A stretch of 64,000 bases of DNA from Neonectria sp. B-13 (lineage: Eukaryota; Ascomycota; Sordariomycetes; Hypocreales; Nectriaceae). The stretch is taken from contig NOKP01000001.1 in NCBI GenBank assembly GCA_002682825.1, forward strand, positions 1,452,464 to 1,516,463, in the 5' to 3' direction. This document shows, piece by piece, positions 46,089 to 57,953 of the stretch (positions within the stretch are counted from its first letter, which is position 1; the number at the start of each line of letters is the position of its first letter). Made by a program: the position numbers and the translations under genes. A model generated the notes under the pieces. The model had not been told where the DNA came from. It worked only from the letters and a program-made list of their open reading frames with translations, and did not search any database.

Positions 46089-48743
46089 ATGGCTTCGTTC
46101 CAGTCGACACACCCGAACATGTCGCGGACTTCCAGCAACAACAACTCGACGGCTGCCAACAGCATCAGTAGCAACGGAAACAATCCCAATGTGACGGCAC
46201 CCAAACGACGAACCTCTCTTGCTTCCTTCCCCTCATCGCGTTCCACCTCTCAGATGTCACAGCCCTCGCCTCCGCCGTCCAGGTCGCCCTTCCCTCCAAG
46301 CCACGACCCTGACCGCATTTCTGACCAGAGCTCCAAATCCAAGACGCCCTCAAGCGGTCTATCTTCGCACCACTCGTCCCTGTCTGCGCCGCGCCGTGTA
46401 AATGCCAATGCTCGACCCGCGAGGAAGCTTCGCTCCCAGTATCCGCGAAGCTCGACCGAGAACCATGTCGAATATATCCTGGTCGCCTCCTTCGATATCG
46501 ATCGGGGCCCCGTCATGGAGCACCAATATCCCGTTGCCATCACCGGAGACGAAAACATGTTGGCGGAGCTGATGTTGCCCGATCAGGCCCATGCCCGCAA
46601 CCAGGACTGGACCATCTTCTTCCTACACAAGGATACCAGCCAAGAGGAGGACGACGAGGAGAGCGCAGCCAAGGAGGAGCGAAGACGGCGGCGTAGGAGG
46701 AGGCGTGATAGAGCCGCAGGGATAATTGACGAGGACGAGGAGGAAAACGAGGACGATCTCTTTGAGGAAGAAGAATGGGACGACGAAGACGACGACTCCT
46801 CTACTGATAGCGAGCCCGAAGGCGGCGAGGGCCCGCCCCTGATTTATGTGCTGAATTTAGTCAACACCAAGCATGACAAGACGGTCAAGCGAGGGGCCGT
46901 TGTCAAGGCCATGGCCATCTGCACGCGCCATCCCTTCTTGCATATATACAAGGCAAGTAGCCTTCCGGCCATATTCGCGGCCTCACTCCCGTCCTCACGC
47001 GCATGCTGACCGCTCTGCCCCTTGCCAGCCCTTGCTATTACTAGCCCTAGAGGAGTACTTTAAATCGCCTGTGCCAGAGACGCTGGCTATGCTGTACGAT
47101 GCCGTCAACGCCATGGACTTGTCGCTGATGCCCAGGCTGAGCCTCCTCGAGAGACATTTGCTCCAGGCCAGCGACAACAAGGATCTGTTCGTAGAGAAGT
47201 TTGAGCAGATGATCCAGCTGCGGATAGTCGAAGACCAATCCGAGGAGATGGCCGACCAGCCATTGGACGTGAGTCGCAGTCCTCCTAAGCCGGCCGGCAT
47301 CTCGCGAGCGGGCACCAAGGCCCATGTCGAGGGCGGCCAGTCGGTTTACTCGGTTCCCCGCGACACGCATGAGTTCGAGAGCAAAGTTATGTACAAGGGC
47401 ATTCCGATCCCCATCAAAGTCCCCGTGGCCGTCATGCCCGAGACGGTCGGAGACTTCTCCCTCATCAAGCTCATCCAGAACTTTTCGGATACGCACACCA
47501 AGTCGCCCCAGCCCTTTTCACTGCATCCCCATCTGACGACGAATGGCGTCAATACGCACCCTGTCATTATTCTTGCCAACGCTCTGCTTACGCAGAAGAG
47601 AATCATCTTCCTAGGCCACAACATGCCTTCGGGAGAGGTCGCGGAGGCTGTTCTTGCTGCATGTGCCCTAGCTTCGGGCGGTATCTTGCGTGGGTTCACG
47701 CGTCATGCATTCCCGTACACCGACTTGACCAAGGTCGATGATTTGCTAAATGTTCCCGGGTTCATCGCCGGTGTAACGAATCCCACATTCGAGCATCACC
47801 CTGAGTGGTGGGACATTCTCTGCGACCTACCCAGTGGCCGAGTCAAGATTAGTAGCAGGATCGACGCTGCTCCCGTCACTGAAGGCTTGGTATACTTTCA
47901 GCAGCAGAACTCGGCCTTGGCAACCCTTGCAAGTGGCACTACCAACACTAGTCATGACTTGACGGGTGACAATGCGTTCGTGGCCGATATCCTGCGCAGC
48001 ATTGCCGCAAGACACGGCGAGCGTGTGATTCGAGCCAAGTGGCGAGACTGGGTTAGCAAGTTCACCCGCATCGCCGCTCAATTCGAGGAGAGCGTGTATG
48101 GCGCGAGTGCTCTGTACATTGGCGGCGATGATCAGGACTTGGTGCCAGCAGGAGTCAACGGACACGGCTACGTCTGGGCTGACGATGGAGCGAAGCATAA
48201 GGAGCTTGCTGGCAACGTCACGAGGATTGAGGGCTGGCGCAACACCCGCAGCTACTACAGCTTCATCCAGGTAAGTCAGCTTATAATCGCTGACATGAAG
48301 GCACCTACTAAATGACTCAGGACCTCGCCCAGGTTTATACCATCCGGCCGTTGAAGGGCTTGGATCTTGCCCACATACATGACCGCCTACGCTTGCAGCG
48401 CCTGACGCCCGGACAAAGCAAGGACATCTACGAAACATTCTCCAAGCACATACACACTTACGACGAAATCAGTCTCCTTCTCAGCGTCGCACCTGAGTCC
48501 CACGCCGGTCTGTTCTACATCGCATTGGGGTTATTCCACAAGGACCGTGAAGTACGAAATTATACCGCAGACCTGTTGGATCGCATCTCCGAGCACGAGG
48601 CAGGCCAGCATTGGTGGAAGAGCCTCAGTCGCTTCGAAAAGCTGGCGTACCATCGAATTCGCCGAGAGGCTGACGCTGAGCGCGCCAAACTCGAGGGCGA
48701 AGCCATAATACCTCTTGTCGTCGATCACCACAGGATCAGTTAG
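46089..48743 (+). CDS. AFI1: AFI1-like Arf3-interacting DENN protein
   Basis: Three exons, 46089..46952, 47029..48270, 48321..48743; 842 residues. Residues 1-130 are Ser/Asn-rich; [20 protein letters not shown] starts the Afi1 docking/DENN region. An Asp/Glu/Arg-rich insertion follows (about 190-265), then [20 protein letters not shown] and the exon 2 start [20 protein letters not shown]. Further DENN-like motifs: [56 protein letters not shown]; exon 3 adds [20 protein letters not shown]. Intron 1 is GC-AG (AAG|GCAAGT...TTGCCAG). The second in-frame ATG (MSRTSS, 10 codons on) is an alternative start. Afi1 binds Arf3 and helps polarise it at the plasma membrane; Avl9/DENN relatives act in secretory traffic. 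The family call is strong. Confidence 0.9.
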
Positions 48744-49288
48744 ACGTGGGGAGATAAAACCAAGATGGAGAGTGGCAAGGAGAGAAAAAGAGCGAAAGGG
48801 AGAGATATATGCGTTATTGATGGGTAGCATTTGTTTGTGCGGGAAATGGGGGGCCATCTATCTTCTAATCTTCAGCCTACGGATATGCACGGTAACGACT
48901 TATCGTTACTCCTAGCCATCACTCATCTGGGCGGCGTTGTCAGATTCATGGGGAAGACGAGGAAGCAAAGTCATGGGTTCTGCGGCGTTCTAGGTGCACG
49001 TCATTGATGAGCGAAATGGGACAGAGGGCTCGAGATATTTTCCTGTTCATCATTTATTACTATTTTGAATTCCTTGGCGAGATAAGAGACTCTTGTGTCC
49101 ACTCTCACAGACGAATATACTCCCAACTTGCAGATTTTTTCGACGGCTAAGCTGCTCTCAAAGCCACAGCCGTGTAGGGGCAGCTTCAGGCGTGTCCCAC
49201 GTATACCGATGTGGTGAAGCATCAACCCATACCCAGGATTGTAGACAAGACATCGTGTAGTTCCTTACAGACGTGGTTCCACGGATAG
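48744..49288. other. 3' flanks of convergent AFI1 and SFGH genes
   Basis: No coding signal. Confidence 0.65.
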
Positions 49289-50289
49289 TCAGAGGAGGCC
49301 TAGAGCCTTGGCAGCGTGCTTGACGTGGTCGGCGCCGAAGGTGGAGATAAAGAAGTAGGAGTGGTCGTAGCCCTGTGGTTGTATGTTATGTTAGCATCGT
49401 GGGTCCTTAATGGGTAACTCGGGAGGGGGTATAGGTGGTGGACGTACCTCTCGGTAGTTGACCTCGAGAGCATCAACGCCAGCCTCCTTGGCAGCCTTCT
49501 CCAGGTTCTCGGGGAGGAGTTGGCCCTGCTTGTAGAAGTTGTCGGCAGCTCCCTAGCCGGGTTTGTTAGTGTCCTGGCTCGTTATTGGGTTTATCTGGGT
49601 CTGGCAAGACTTACGACGTCAATGAGGGCATTCAGGGGTCCCTTCCAGCCCTTGACCAGCTCGGTGGCATCGTGCTTCTTCCACTGCTCCCGGTCGTCGC
49701 CCAGGTATCCGGAGAAGGCCTTCTCGCCCCAGGGGCAGTTGATGGGGTTGGAGATGGGGGCGAAGGCGCTGACGCTCTTGTACAAGCCGGGGTTCTTGAG
49801 GTGCAGAGTCAGGGCGCCGTGGCCGCCCATGGAGTGGCCGGAGATGGAGACGCGGCTCTTGTCGAGCTCCTTGAAGGTGCCGAAGACGAGCTCGGGCAGC
49901 TCCTTGGTGAGGTACGACTCCATGCGGTAGTTGGCGCTCCAGGGCTCGCGGGTGGCGTCGACGTAGAAGCTGGCGGCGCTGCCGAAGTCCCAGCTGTCGT
50001 GCTCGCCGGGCAGGTCGAGCCCGCGCGGCGACGTGTCCGGGTACAGCAGGGCGAGCCCGAGCGGCGCGGCGTGCGCGTGCAGGAAGCCCTTGTCGGTGAC
50101 GTTGTCCGGGGTGCACGTGAGCCCGGAGAGGTAGATGAGGAGCGGCGCGGGCTTGGCGGCGGAGGCGGACGGCGGCAGGTAGAGGGTGAGGTTCATGGGG
50201 GTTCCGGTGGTCGTGGACTGGTGGGTGAGCTTGAGGAAGCGGCCGCCGAAGCTGGTGATGGTGGCGTTGGTGGTGAAGGCGGAAGCCAT
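49289..50289 (-). CDS. S-formylglutathione hydrolase
   Basis: Three exons, complement(49289..49372, 49448..49552, 49615..50289); 287 residues, the normal family length. Start MASAFTTNATITSFGGRFLK is at 50289; the open frame reaches further but has no better ATG. An alpha/beta hydrolase with LIYLSGLTCTPDN (oxyanion region, C59), the nucleophile elbow GHSMGGHG (Ser153), DNFYKQGQLLPENL (Asp of the triad region) and GYDHSYFFISTFGADHVKHA (His). It hydrolyses S-formylglutathione to formate and glutathione, the second step of glutathione-dependent formaldehyde detoxification. The S153-x-x-G elbow is intact, so an active cytosolic enzyme is expected. It sits head to tail with the small secreted protein gene. 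Confidence 0.96.
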
Positions 50290-50892
50290 GATGGTGATGT
50301 AGTCTTGTGGGTGTGGTTGTGGGTGGTTTTGAAGGATCGAGGTTGTTGGAGAACCTGTGTTGACGGAGGAGGAGCAAAGGAGGAGAATCAAGAATTAAGA
50401 TGTATCAATCAATTAACATTGGCTTTCTAATGGATAGCAACCGTGATATAGATACCCGACCAAGCTGCTCGTCCGTCTCCGTCACAAGTGGAGGCGCGGG
50501 GGTTCACCAAGGAGGGGAAGCTACCAGGGTTCCCCACATCGCCGCAATGCCGAGATATCTCCCAATTCCGCCTGCCGAGCAGTAACAGTAATTAACAGCA
50601 CTCGATCGGGTCCTCTCCCGCGTGCTCTCGAGTGATGCAATGCTCTCTCATCACTGCTGTTGCCCGTTTCCCCGGGTCAAAAACCAAAAACTCCCGGCCC
50701 CGTTCCGTGTTGTAAGCCATTAACCGTTCCGTCCCACGCCCTTCCTAAACAGGGCAAAAGACCCGTTTCCCAAAACTCCGCATAATTAATACGTCAATCA
50801 CATTATAAAGCCTCGTTTTCCCAATCTATAGGTGGTTTTCTTCGTTCCCGAGTGTCGTAGTCCCGTTGGGTGTTTCCGGGGGTGTCGCCCTT
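50290..50892. other. Upstream region of the SFGH gene
   Basis: 600 bp; contains the SFGH promoter and the 3' flank of the secreted protein gene. Nothing else seen. Confidence 0.6.
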
Positions 50893-51381
50893 TTAATACG
50901 CGGTCCTTCTGGTAGGTGTGGTTCTGGTGATGGTGCTGTTGCTGGACCACTTCTTGGCGGTGCAGTCGAAGCTCTTGAACAGCTTGTCCCACTTGATGGC
51001 ACCGAGGTCGTACTTGTGCTCGTAGTTGAAGTCCACGGCGCCAAAGGTGCACCCGGTGGGGCTGCGGCAGATGTCGTCGCAGCCGGTGACGCGCGGGTAG
51101 CAGGAGAAGTCCTCGCCGTCGGGCGCGAAGGTGTTGATGTTGAGCAGGAACGGTTCCGGGAGCTGGTGGCACTTGTTCAGCTCGTAGACGTCGTAGTGGC
51201 AGGTGCCCGTAGCGTTGACGCCGGTGCACATGAGGACCTGAGTTGAGTGTTAAAATGGGAAAATGGGAGGAAGAACCAGGGAAGGGGGAGGACTTACACC
51301 GCCGACTTCGCGCTTGTGGATGGGAAAGGCCGAGGCCGTCATGACGGAGACGAGGGTTGCGATGGCGACAGAAAACTTCAT
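50893..51381 (-). CDS. Small secreted eight-cysteine protein
   Basis: Two exons, complement(50893..51237, 51298..51381); 142 residues. Exon 1 encodes a signal peptide (MKFSVAIATLVSVMTASA) followed by FPIHKREVGG, with a Kex2-like KR site. Exon 2 begins VLMCTGVNATGTCHYDVYEL, then CHQLPEPFLLNINTFAPDGE. The mature part has eight cysteines (MC, TC, KC, SC, GC, IC, GC, DC) and three N-x-S/T sites, so four disulfides are likely. The C-terminal 20 residues are Ser/Thr/Arg-rich and unstructured. Size, secretion and cysteine pattern fit fungal apoplastic small secreted proteins, including candidate effectors, but homologues in saprotrophs exist to my knowledge, so a host role is only a possibility. Confidence 0.82.
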
Positions 51382-53016
51382 GGTGGCGGTTGAAGCTTGA
51401 GATGGGGCTGGGAAAGTGTGCAGCGGGTTGGATGTCTGAGATGAGAGATGGTTTCTTGAGTAGAATGAATTCTTGTAAAAGGCTGGAGAGGTGTGGGTGA
51501 TAATTTGCTGCTAAAATCGGGCGCTTTTTGACAGTTTATCAAGCGTGGCGATGGATATCCCAACCACCTTCAAGCCCACGCCGGATGCACCGCCAACCTC
51601 TTAAATAATCAAGCTGCAACGACAAACAGCCTCCGTTCCGCCCTCGTATGACGGGCCAAACTTCTGCTCTGTGGATGGATCCTCCCGGCGACGTCATGCG
51701 CCAGGGGGGCGATGGGCAAATGGCATGTCATGGACAATCAATCAATCAGTCAATCATTCGCTGACTGACTGACTGACTCAATCACTCCGCCGCTCGGCTG
51801 GATTGCCGTCTCACATTCAACCCTCCAACCCTCGCCGCGCCCGGCCCAAGCGTCCAACCAACCCCACCAAGGGAGAGAATACGAGGACGGCCTGCGAATT
51901 AGCAGAGTCTGCCCTTTCCCAACCTGCTGCCAACAGAAGGTCGGTGGCTGGAACCGTTGTTGTGGCTTGTGGTTGGCTCAGTCTGTCGTCCACAACCAGC
52001 CACAGCGCAACCGCAGAAGCGTTATTATGCAGTGCATGCATCTGTTCGGTCCCTGCATTGCGTGGTTTGCACCGCCAGGTACCTATGCTATCGTACGGTC
52101 CCCTCTGCATTATCTCTACTTCGTACCGCTCCTTGTTCCTCTTCGTCGCCATTAATTGCCATCTCCCGGTCAAAGCAACAATGACGTCGGGTTACTTTTG
52201 CTCAGCCCGTGAGATGCCGTCATGTCCCATTCCATTGCGGAGTCGCCAACGTCAGGTTCCACGCTGGTTCCACGCCGATCTGTATCATGTTTAGACACAT
52301 GAGACGTGACTAGTTGACATCACGGGGCTCGTGCTTTGCTCGACGTGTTTATTCGATACTATCATCGACCACGGTGACGTCCCATTCAAACTTTTGGTCT
52401 CGTGATGAACATTAACTATCCGACTGTTCCATTACTGGTTACATAACTCTGCAAAGAGGTAGACTTCATCGATAAACTTGGCTCAGGAACCTGCGTACAC
52501 CAAAGCTGGGAGGTTAAACCCGACGTTGACCATGTTCACCGATGCACCCGTATCTCGTGGTCCAACACACGATTGCCTAGCGCCACCGTCAATCGCCTTT
52601 TCCATTCTCGTTCGTTTGCGTTCGACGGTGGAACCTAGCAGAACACCATGGCCATGTCTGTATCCCATCATCGCTTCGCCCGATGCTGGCCACGACACCT
52701 CCATCTCGGCTTGAACTACAAGCAGGCCTCGTGCCATCGAGATAGACAGCGCACCCTGGGCAGCAACAGCACGTAACCCAAACAATGCTTTTTGCTTCTC
52801 TTTTTTGGTCTAGTTCCAGTGTACAGCCAAAATAACAAACGCCGCGCTCATACATCATAAACGACCTCGGATATGGGATACACCGCGCACAGGTCCACAG
52901 GTGGAGAGGACGAGAGAATGAACCGACTCAGCTTGATTGTCGTCTAAGGCAAAAGTGATGGGTATATGCGCCTTGAATCCAATCAGTCTCTTCGTCGTCC
53001 CATGTCTCTTTCCCCT
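51382..53016. other. 1.6-kb spacer, secreted protein gene / RPB6
   Basis: Promoter of the secreted protein gene, a tetranucleotide tract at 51735-51787, and spacer without supported ORFs (the 51803-52294 ORF on the plus strand has low-complexity Ser/Arg sequence and no start context). Confidence 0.6.
51735..51787. repeat. (AATC)n/(TGAC)n microsatellite
   Basis: ATCAATCAATCAGTCAATCA followed by four CTGA units. Confidence 0.85.
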
Positions 53017-53656
53017 TCACTGCAGCAGCTCCTCGCAAGTCCAATCTTCGTAGCTGCATCGCGCGTTAGTCGACACTAGTGGTCCCCAGCATGCCCATGC
53101 CATGTGCTGCGATTCAACTTACTAGCCATCCGGAAGGTATCGTCGCACGATCAGAGGGATCTTCTTCTCTCGCATCTCCTTGATGGCGATTTGGAGGGGA
53201 TCCGTCTCGCCTTCGAGGTCGACCAGCACCGGCGCATTCATGCTGCATCCTCGTCAGCACGTCGATCGACGTCGCAACATCCAGGGAGAAGCCAAAACGA
53301 ACCTGATCTGCAGAGCGCGGGTGCCCAAGATGCGCGCCCTCTCGTACTTGGTCATGTAAGGGGTCGTTGTTCGGTCGCTTTCGGGAATCTTCTTGTCCTT
53401 CAGGAGCTTGTCGCCGCCCTTGAGCGCGTTCGCCGCGGCGGAGGGATCGCCCGAGACGACGACGTTGTCCTCGTCTCCGTTTCGTTGGGCATCCTCATCC
53501 TCTTGAACCTCGGGGTCGTAGAACTCGTTGCCGTCCTCCTCCTCGTACATGGTCTCGTCGCTGCCAGGAACGCGTTAGACGGAAAAGGCCTTTGGATGGG
53601 TCACAGCCAATTACTTACCCGCCACCGCCGACATCGTCATCGCCAAAGTCAGACAT
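53017..53656 (-). CDS. RPB6: RNA polymerase subunit RPB6 (ABC23)
   Basis: Four exons, complement(53017..53053, 53123..53242, 53303..53560, 53619..53656); 150 residues. Exon 1 [12 protein letters not shown]; exon 2 starts [20 protein letters not shown] and holds [20 protein letters not shown]; exon 3 [20 protein letters not shown] then [18 protein letters not shown]; exon 4 [12 protein letters not shown]. All junction phases agree. The RPB6/omega core [20 protein letters not shown] is complete. The acidic N-terminal half is typical. The subunit is shared by RNA polymerases I, II and III, and helps hold the largest subunit in place. Exon 4 and the short exon 1 are easy to miss in automatic annotation. 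Confidence 0.96.
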
Positions 53657-54065
53657 GATGGAGAATGTTCAGAAGACCGAGAGTAAGTGCTGGGAAGAAG
53701 GGCTGCCTTGGCAAGCGAATGTGTAGACAATCCTTGGAGCGGCTTTGTCCAGCTTCGCAAAAAATGCCAAAGAGAACGGAATAAAATCAGGTTCCTCCGA
53801 AGATGTTCCGGCGCCTACTAGAGCCTAATTAGAAGCCAAAGGTGTGGCCCGTGGGTGGTCCGTGTTTTTGGTCCGTCTTTGGCGGCCGAATGGTGGGGCG
53901 CTCCTGCCGCCCGCCGGGACTCCTCCCAATGCGCATCGTCGCCCACCATAAAAGTTCTTGACACCGCCTTTAAAATGTTCCCGATTCTGCCGCCTCTACG
54001 ATATCCCACTCTTCCAACATACGCCCACGCCCATGCCCACGACTCGCCCCAGGCATGAGAGCATC
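53657..54065. other. Bidirectional promoter, RPB6 / TFIIIA
   Basis: 409 bp between two divergent transcription-machinery genes. A GT-rich run but no other distinct element was seen. Confidence 0.75.
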
Positions 54066-55631
54066 ATGAGTAAACGCGGCGCTGTCGGATCGGCGCCTGA
54101 AACACCATCAGCCAAAAGGCATCAGATTGACGACTTGGATGACTTGTGTTTGTTGACCCGTTCTCTCAATTCTGTCTTCTTCTGCTAACGAACCAATCCA
54201 GATATTGACGACCCCGACGACGATGTCACCACTGCTCAGACTCCCGGGTCTGTATCCGATGCCGATTCTCCCATGACCACAAACACTGGTGCCACAACTC
54301 CCCGGCCAAAGTTCCCCTCGGATCTGAAGACCCTCGCCTGCACCTGGCCCGGTTGCCCAAAAACCTTCAACCGCCCCGCTAGGTTGCGGGACCACCTCAA
54401 CTCTCATACCAATTCCCGGCCATTCAAGTGCACATACGCCGGCTGCGACAAGGACTACATCGAAGACAAGCACCTAAAGCAACATGTAAAAGCTGTCCAT
54501 ACTCTTGAGCGGAAACATGTTTGCCCCAAAGAGGGTTGTGGGAAAAGTTTTGTTACCGGCACCAGACTCAAACGTCACCAGGCGGTTCACGAAGGGGAGG
54601 AGAGATTCCGATGCAAGGATTGCGGCCAGAGCTTCCGCAAAAAGGAAACCCTGAACAAGCATGCCCGGAAGGATCATCAAGGCTTGAGAGCCCACCAATG
54701 CCCCGACGAGGGTTGTGAGGCGGCATTCGACTCCAAACCAGCTCTGAAGCGGCATCGGGAACGAGAACACGGCGAGGCCAAGTTCTGGTGCGGCGAGTGC
54801 GGCTTGAAGAGAATGCCAGACGGGACGGAGCAACGCGTGGGGTTCACAACCGAAATGCTGCTGCAGGCTCACGTTCGCCAAGAACACCAGAACTGCATGT
54901 TCTGTGACTTCAAGTCGGCTGCTCGATGGGAACTTGAGAAGCACGTCGAGATGCACCACTCGGGGAAGACTGTTGAGGATCGGAAGACCATCGCATGCCC
55001 CTATGCCGACTGCATTAAGAAGTTCACGAAGAAGTCGAACCTCAATGCCCACGTTCGCACCGCCCATGAGGGCTTCCGCTTCGTCTGCGGACAAGTCGAT
55101 CTGACCAGTGCAGACCTGATCGGGTGGACCGACGATCAAGGCTGCGGCGACAAATTCAGCACAAAAGTCCGTCTCGAGGACCATGTTCGTTACAAGCACC
55201 TGCGTCAAGAACGCCCCAAGTTGTCCAAGATGCAATCGTCCCAGCTTGACTTGATCGACGAAATCTCAGGCGCAACCAACCTCGCCAAGCAAAACATATC
55301 GTGTCCCCGTTGCAACGAGGCCTTCTTCCGTTACCACGATCTCGACATCCACCTCCAAACCGGCCAATGTTCAGACGGAAACGCCGAGACCGACCCTGCT
55401 CTCTTCCTCTCGCAAATGCAGCTTGACACTGAGCAACCTCTTTTCGGCCGCGATGGCTTCGTCGCCCTTGATTCGTGGCCCGAGGACACGCAGCAGGAAG
55501 AGATATTTGCTGCTCAGATGAACTACGGTCCAGCCCATGACGAGTGGCCAGAGGACGAGGCCAACATTCTCCTTCTGGCCCGCAACTCCCAGGAGCAGGA
55601 TCCCATGATTGATCCTGCATTGGGAGTTTGA
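54066..55631 (+). CDS. C2H2 zinc-finger transcription factor IIIA
   Basis: Two exons, 54066..54147 and 54202..55631; 503 residues. Exon 1 MSKRGAVGSAPETPSAKRHQ ends GACTTGT|GTTTGT; acceptor CCAATCCAG restores YIDDPDDDV. At least nine C2H2 fingers follow: CTWPGCPKTF...H, CTYAGCDKDYIEDKHLKQH, CPKEGCGKSF, CKDCGQSFRKKETLNKH, CPDEGCEAAFDSKPALKRH, a divergent CGECGLKRMPDGTEQRVGF, CMFCDFKSAARWELEKH, CPYADCIKKFTKKSNLNAH, then CGQVDL...GCGDKFSTKV and a last CPRCNEAFFRYHDLDIH. Finger number, TGEK-poor linkers and the acidic C-terminus match TFIIIA, which binds the internal promoter of 5S rRNA genes and recruits RNA polymerase III. Fungal TFIIIA is divergent, so a related multi-finger factor is a lesser alternative. 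Confidence 0.85.
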
Positions 55632-56104
55632 TAATACGATACATATGAGAACTGGCGTTGGTGTTTGGGCCCTCGCAATGCAATTTAGATACCCCAGCCT
55701 CGCGGCTGCAGTCGATTTCACTCGGCAATGACTGTCCTACCCTTTACGACGTATATGCGAAAACAAGAAGACACAGCTAGGAAAAGTAGTTTTAACGGCA
55801 CCGAGAGAAATAAAAGCGAATCTTGATTTTAATCGGTCTCAAGCTCGTGACGCCTCGCCCCGTCTATGGTCCTTAACTACCAATGCGACTGTTCCCCCAC
55901 GGTGCGAGTCAACTGTGAAGCTAGTGTGTATGCAAAACCAAAACATGTTTCCCAAAAGCCTATACCAGAAGCCCATTGTTACCAAAACTCCACATAAAAA
56001 TATTGAGCTAATACAGGAGCGGCGTTGATAACTCATTATTACGCCTCATGTCAAATAGAAATTGACTACCATGTTGGCCTAGTATACGAACAGGAAGCCT
56101 AGCA
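55632..56104. other. 3' flanks of convergent TFIIIA and ZIP genes
   Basis: AT-rich, no ORF. Confidence 0.65.
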
Positions 56105-57953
56105 TTAGTGAGACCCGACTAAGGCATTGCTTACCCCCAGCAGTACCATGCCGAGAAAGCCAAAGAAGATGCACAGATTGCGGTTGTGATTCAAGCTCAA
56201 ACTCTCGACGAAGAGCTGAAGGGCAACGCTGACCATGATGCCCGCAGTAATGGCGAACAAACACGCGTATGCGACGGCATTGGGAGCCATGTGTGTACGG
56301 CTGGCGAGCTTGAACCACACAGCCGCGATGCCAGCACCAAAGGGCTGAGATAGACCGCCAAGGACGGCAGACCAGGCTATGGCGCGCCAACGGGAACCGA
56401 GGGCCATGTATAGAGGGAGGCACAAGGCGAATCCTTCCGTGATATTGTGAACAAACAAGGCCATAAAGACATTGAAACCGAGGGTTGGGTTCGCATGGTT
56501 GGTCGCATAGGTGATAAACCCCTCGGGGAATTTGTGGAGGGCAATAGCAATGGAGGTTTGGAGGCCGATGGAGAGGAAAGCATTGGTAGGAACATGGTGG
56601 TGGTGCTGTGCCTCAATATCTCCCTCCTCCATGGACGAGCAATTCCCGTCATGCTCATCCTCCTCTTCCTCCTCTTCCTCCTCGATCTCCTCTTCCTCGC
56701 ACGTAGGATCCAGGGGTTCTCGCGATGTAGCCCGGCTGGTACGGAATGTCGGGCTAACAAGAGTCTCGGATTCTTGAATGTGGTGGTTATTGTGGCCATT
56801 ACTCTGGCTATGGTCGTCGTGATTATGGTCGTGGTCGTGATCTTGTTCATGAGGGTGTTCATAGCGAAGAGCACTCTGTGAGGCGACGCTAGTATTGGGA
56901 AGCATGGTTCCGGTCGTGGTTCGAAGGACTGTCTGTTGCCGAGGAGGATGGACAGAGCGACTGTTTAGATGTTTGAAGCACTCTTGGCCACAGGGGTCTG
57001 TATATCCATAGCACGAACCGGACTCGTCGCAATTGCATTTGGTATCCTGGACAAATGACATGACGCGCTTTTGAACCTGGAGTATAGATGACCTTCGTTC
57101 AGGGTTTGAGTTGGCTGTCGTCGCGCGGCTGCGATTTACCACGGCAGGACTGATGGACTGTTGGGTTATCTGGTCATTGCGAGCTGAAGCATGTCGCTTG
57201 AGTGCATGGGGTTGGTTGTGGCGCTCTGAATCAAGCAGAGGAGTGGTTTCCGAGACGAGGCCATGGGCGTGGCCATTCTCAAGGCTCGCTATTGACTTAT
57301 CCATCGAGTGTTTCGAGCTACCGTGGGACATTCGACGGCGAGAGCGGCTTGCGCGGGACTGCTTGCGACTTTGTTGACCGGACAGTGCGTCCTTGCCAGA
57401 GGTTTCATCGTGGGTGTGGTCGCAGTCGACAACATGAGTAGGCATGTGCTGGTGCAACAGTCGCGAAACGGCTTGGATTCCAATGAAACCGGCAACAAAG
57501 CAAGACATCATAAGCAGTCCAGCAGCTTGATCAGACCAATCGGCGCCTTTGAGGTATCCCTTGGACTCGGGCAGCATACTATACAGCGCAGAGAAAAGCT
57601 AATGGTTGTTGATATTAGAAGGTGCTCGTAAGCCGTATAGAGGCGAAGGCAATAAATACCATGACACCGAAGCTTAGACTCAGGGAGCAGGCAAGGAAGC
57701 CATTGCTATCCTGGATGCGAAAGTTTCGCTTCCCGGGGAACAAACGCACGATGAGGTCGACGCAGATGACGGAAGCACCGACAACGCAAGCTACAAGAAG
57801 ATTTGCAGTGTCAGCAGGGTACAAAATACAAGCCAGCGATGGAGTGTCGCCGAGCGAGAAAAAAGACAGCGGTTTGAACACACCAATGCCGCTGACAATG
57901 CACATAATCCATCCACGAGTGTCATTGTCGAGATCTCTCATCGAGAAAGCCAT
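56105..57953 (-). CDS. ZIP-family zinc transporter (Zrt3-like)
   Basis: Three exons, complement(56105..57598, 57660..57790, 57884..57953); 564 residues. Exon 1 MAFSMRDLDNDTRGWIMCIV; exon 2 ACVVGASVICVDLIVRLFPG; exon 3 LFSALYSMLPESKGYLKGAD. TM1-3 lie in residues 15-130. Between TM3 and TM4 is a cytosolic loop of about 240 residues, rich in Ser/Arg, then His/Asp (HEQDHDHDHNHDDHS), then Glu (EEEEIEEEEEEEED). The zinc-binding TM4-5 follow: IGLQTSIAIALHKFPEGFIT and NVFMALFVHNITEGFALCLP, with the paired HKFPEG and HNITEG motifs; TM6-8 end GFLGMVLLGVSNALVGSH. ZIP proteins move zinc into the cytosol; a long His-rich loop suits the vacuolar Zrt3 branch, so release from the vacuole is likely. The C-terminal residues lie in exon 3; the late GTAAGC in the last codons is not needed as a donor. 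Confidence 0.9.

Noticed and set aside
49619..50377. Long Arg/His/Pro-rich ORF overlapping the SFGH gene
   Set aside because: Same-strand shadow frame of SFGH produced by high GC3; no domain.
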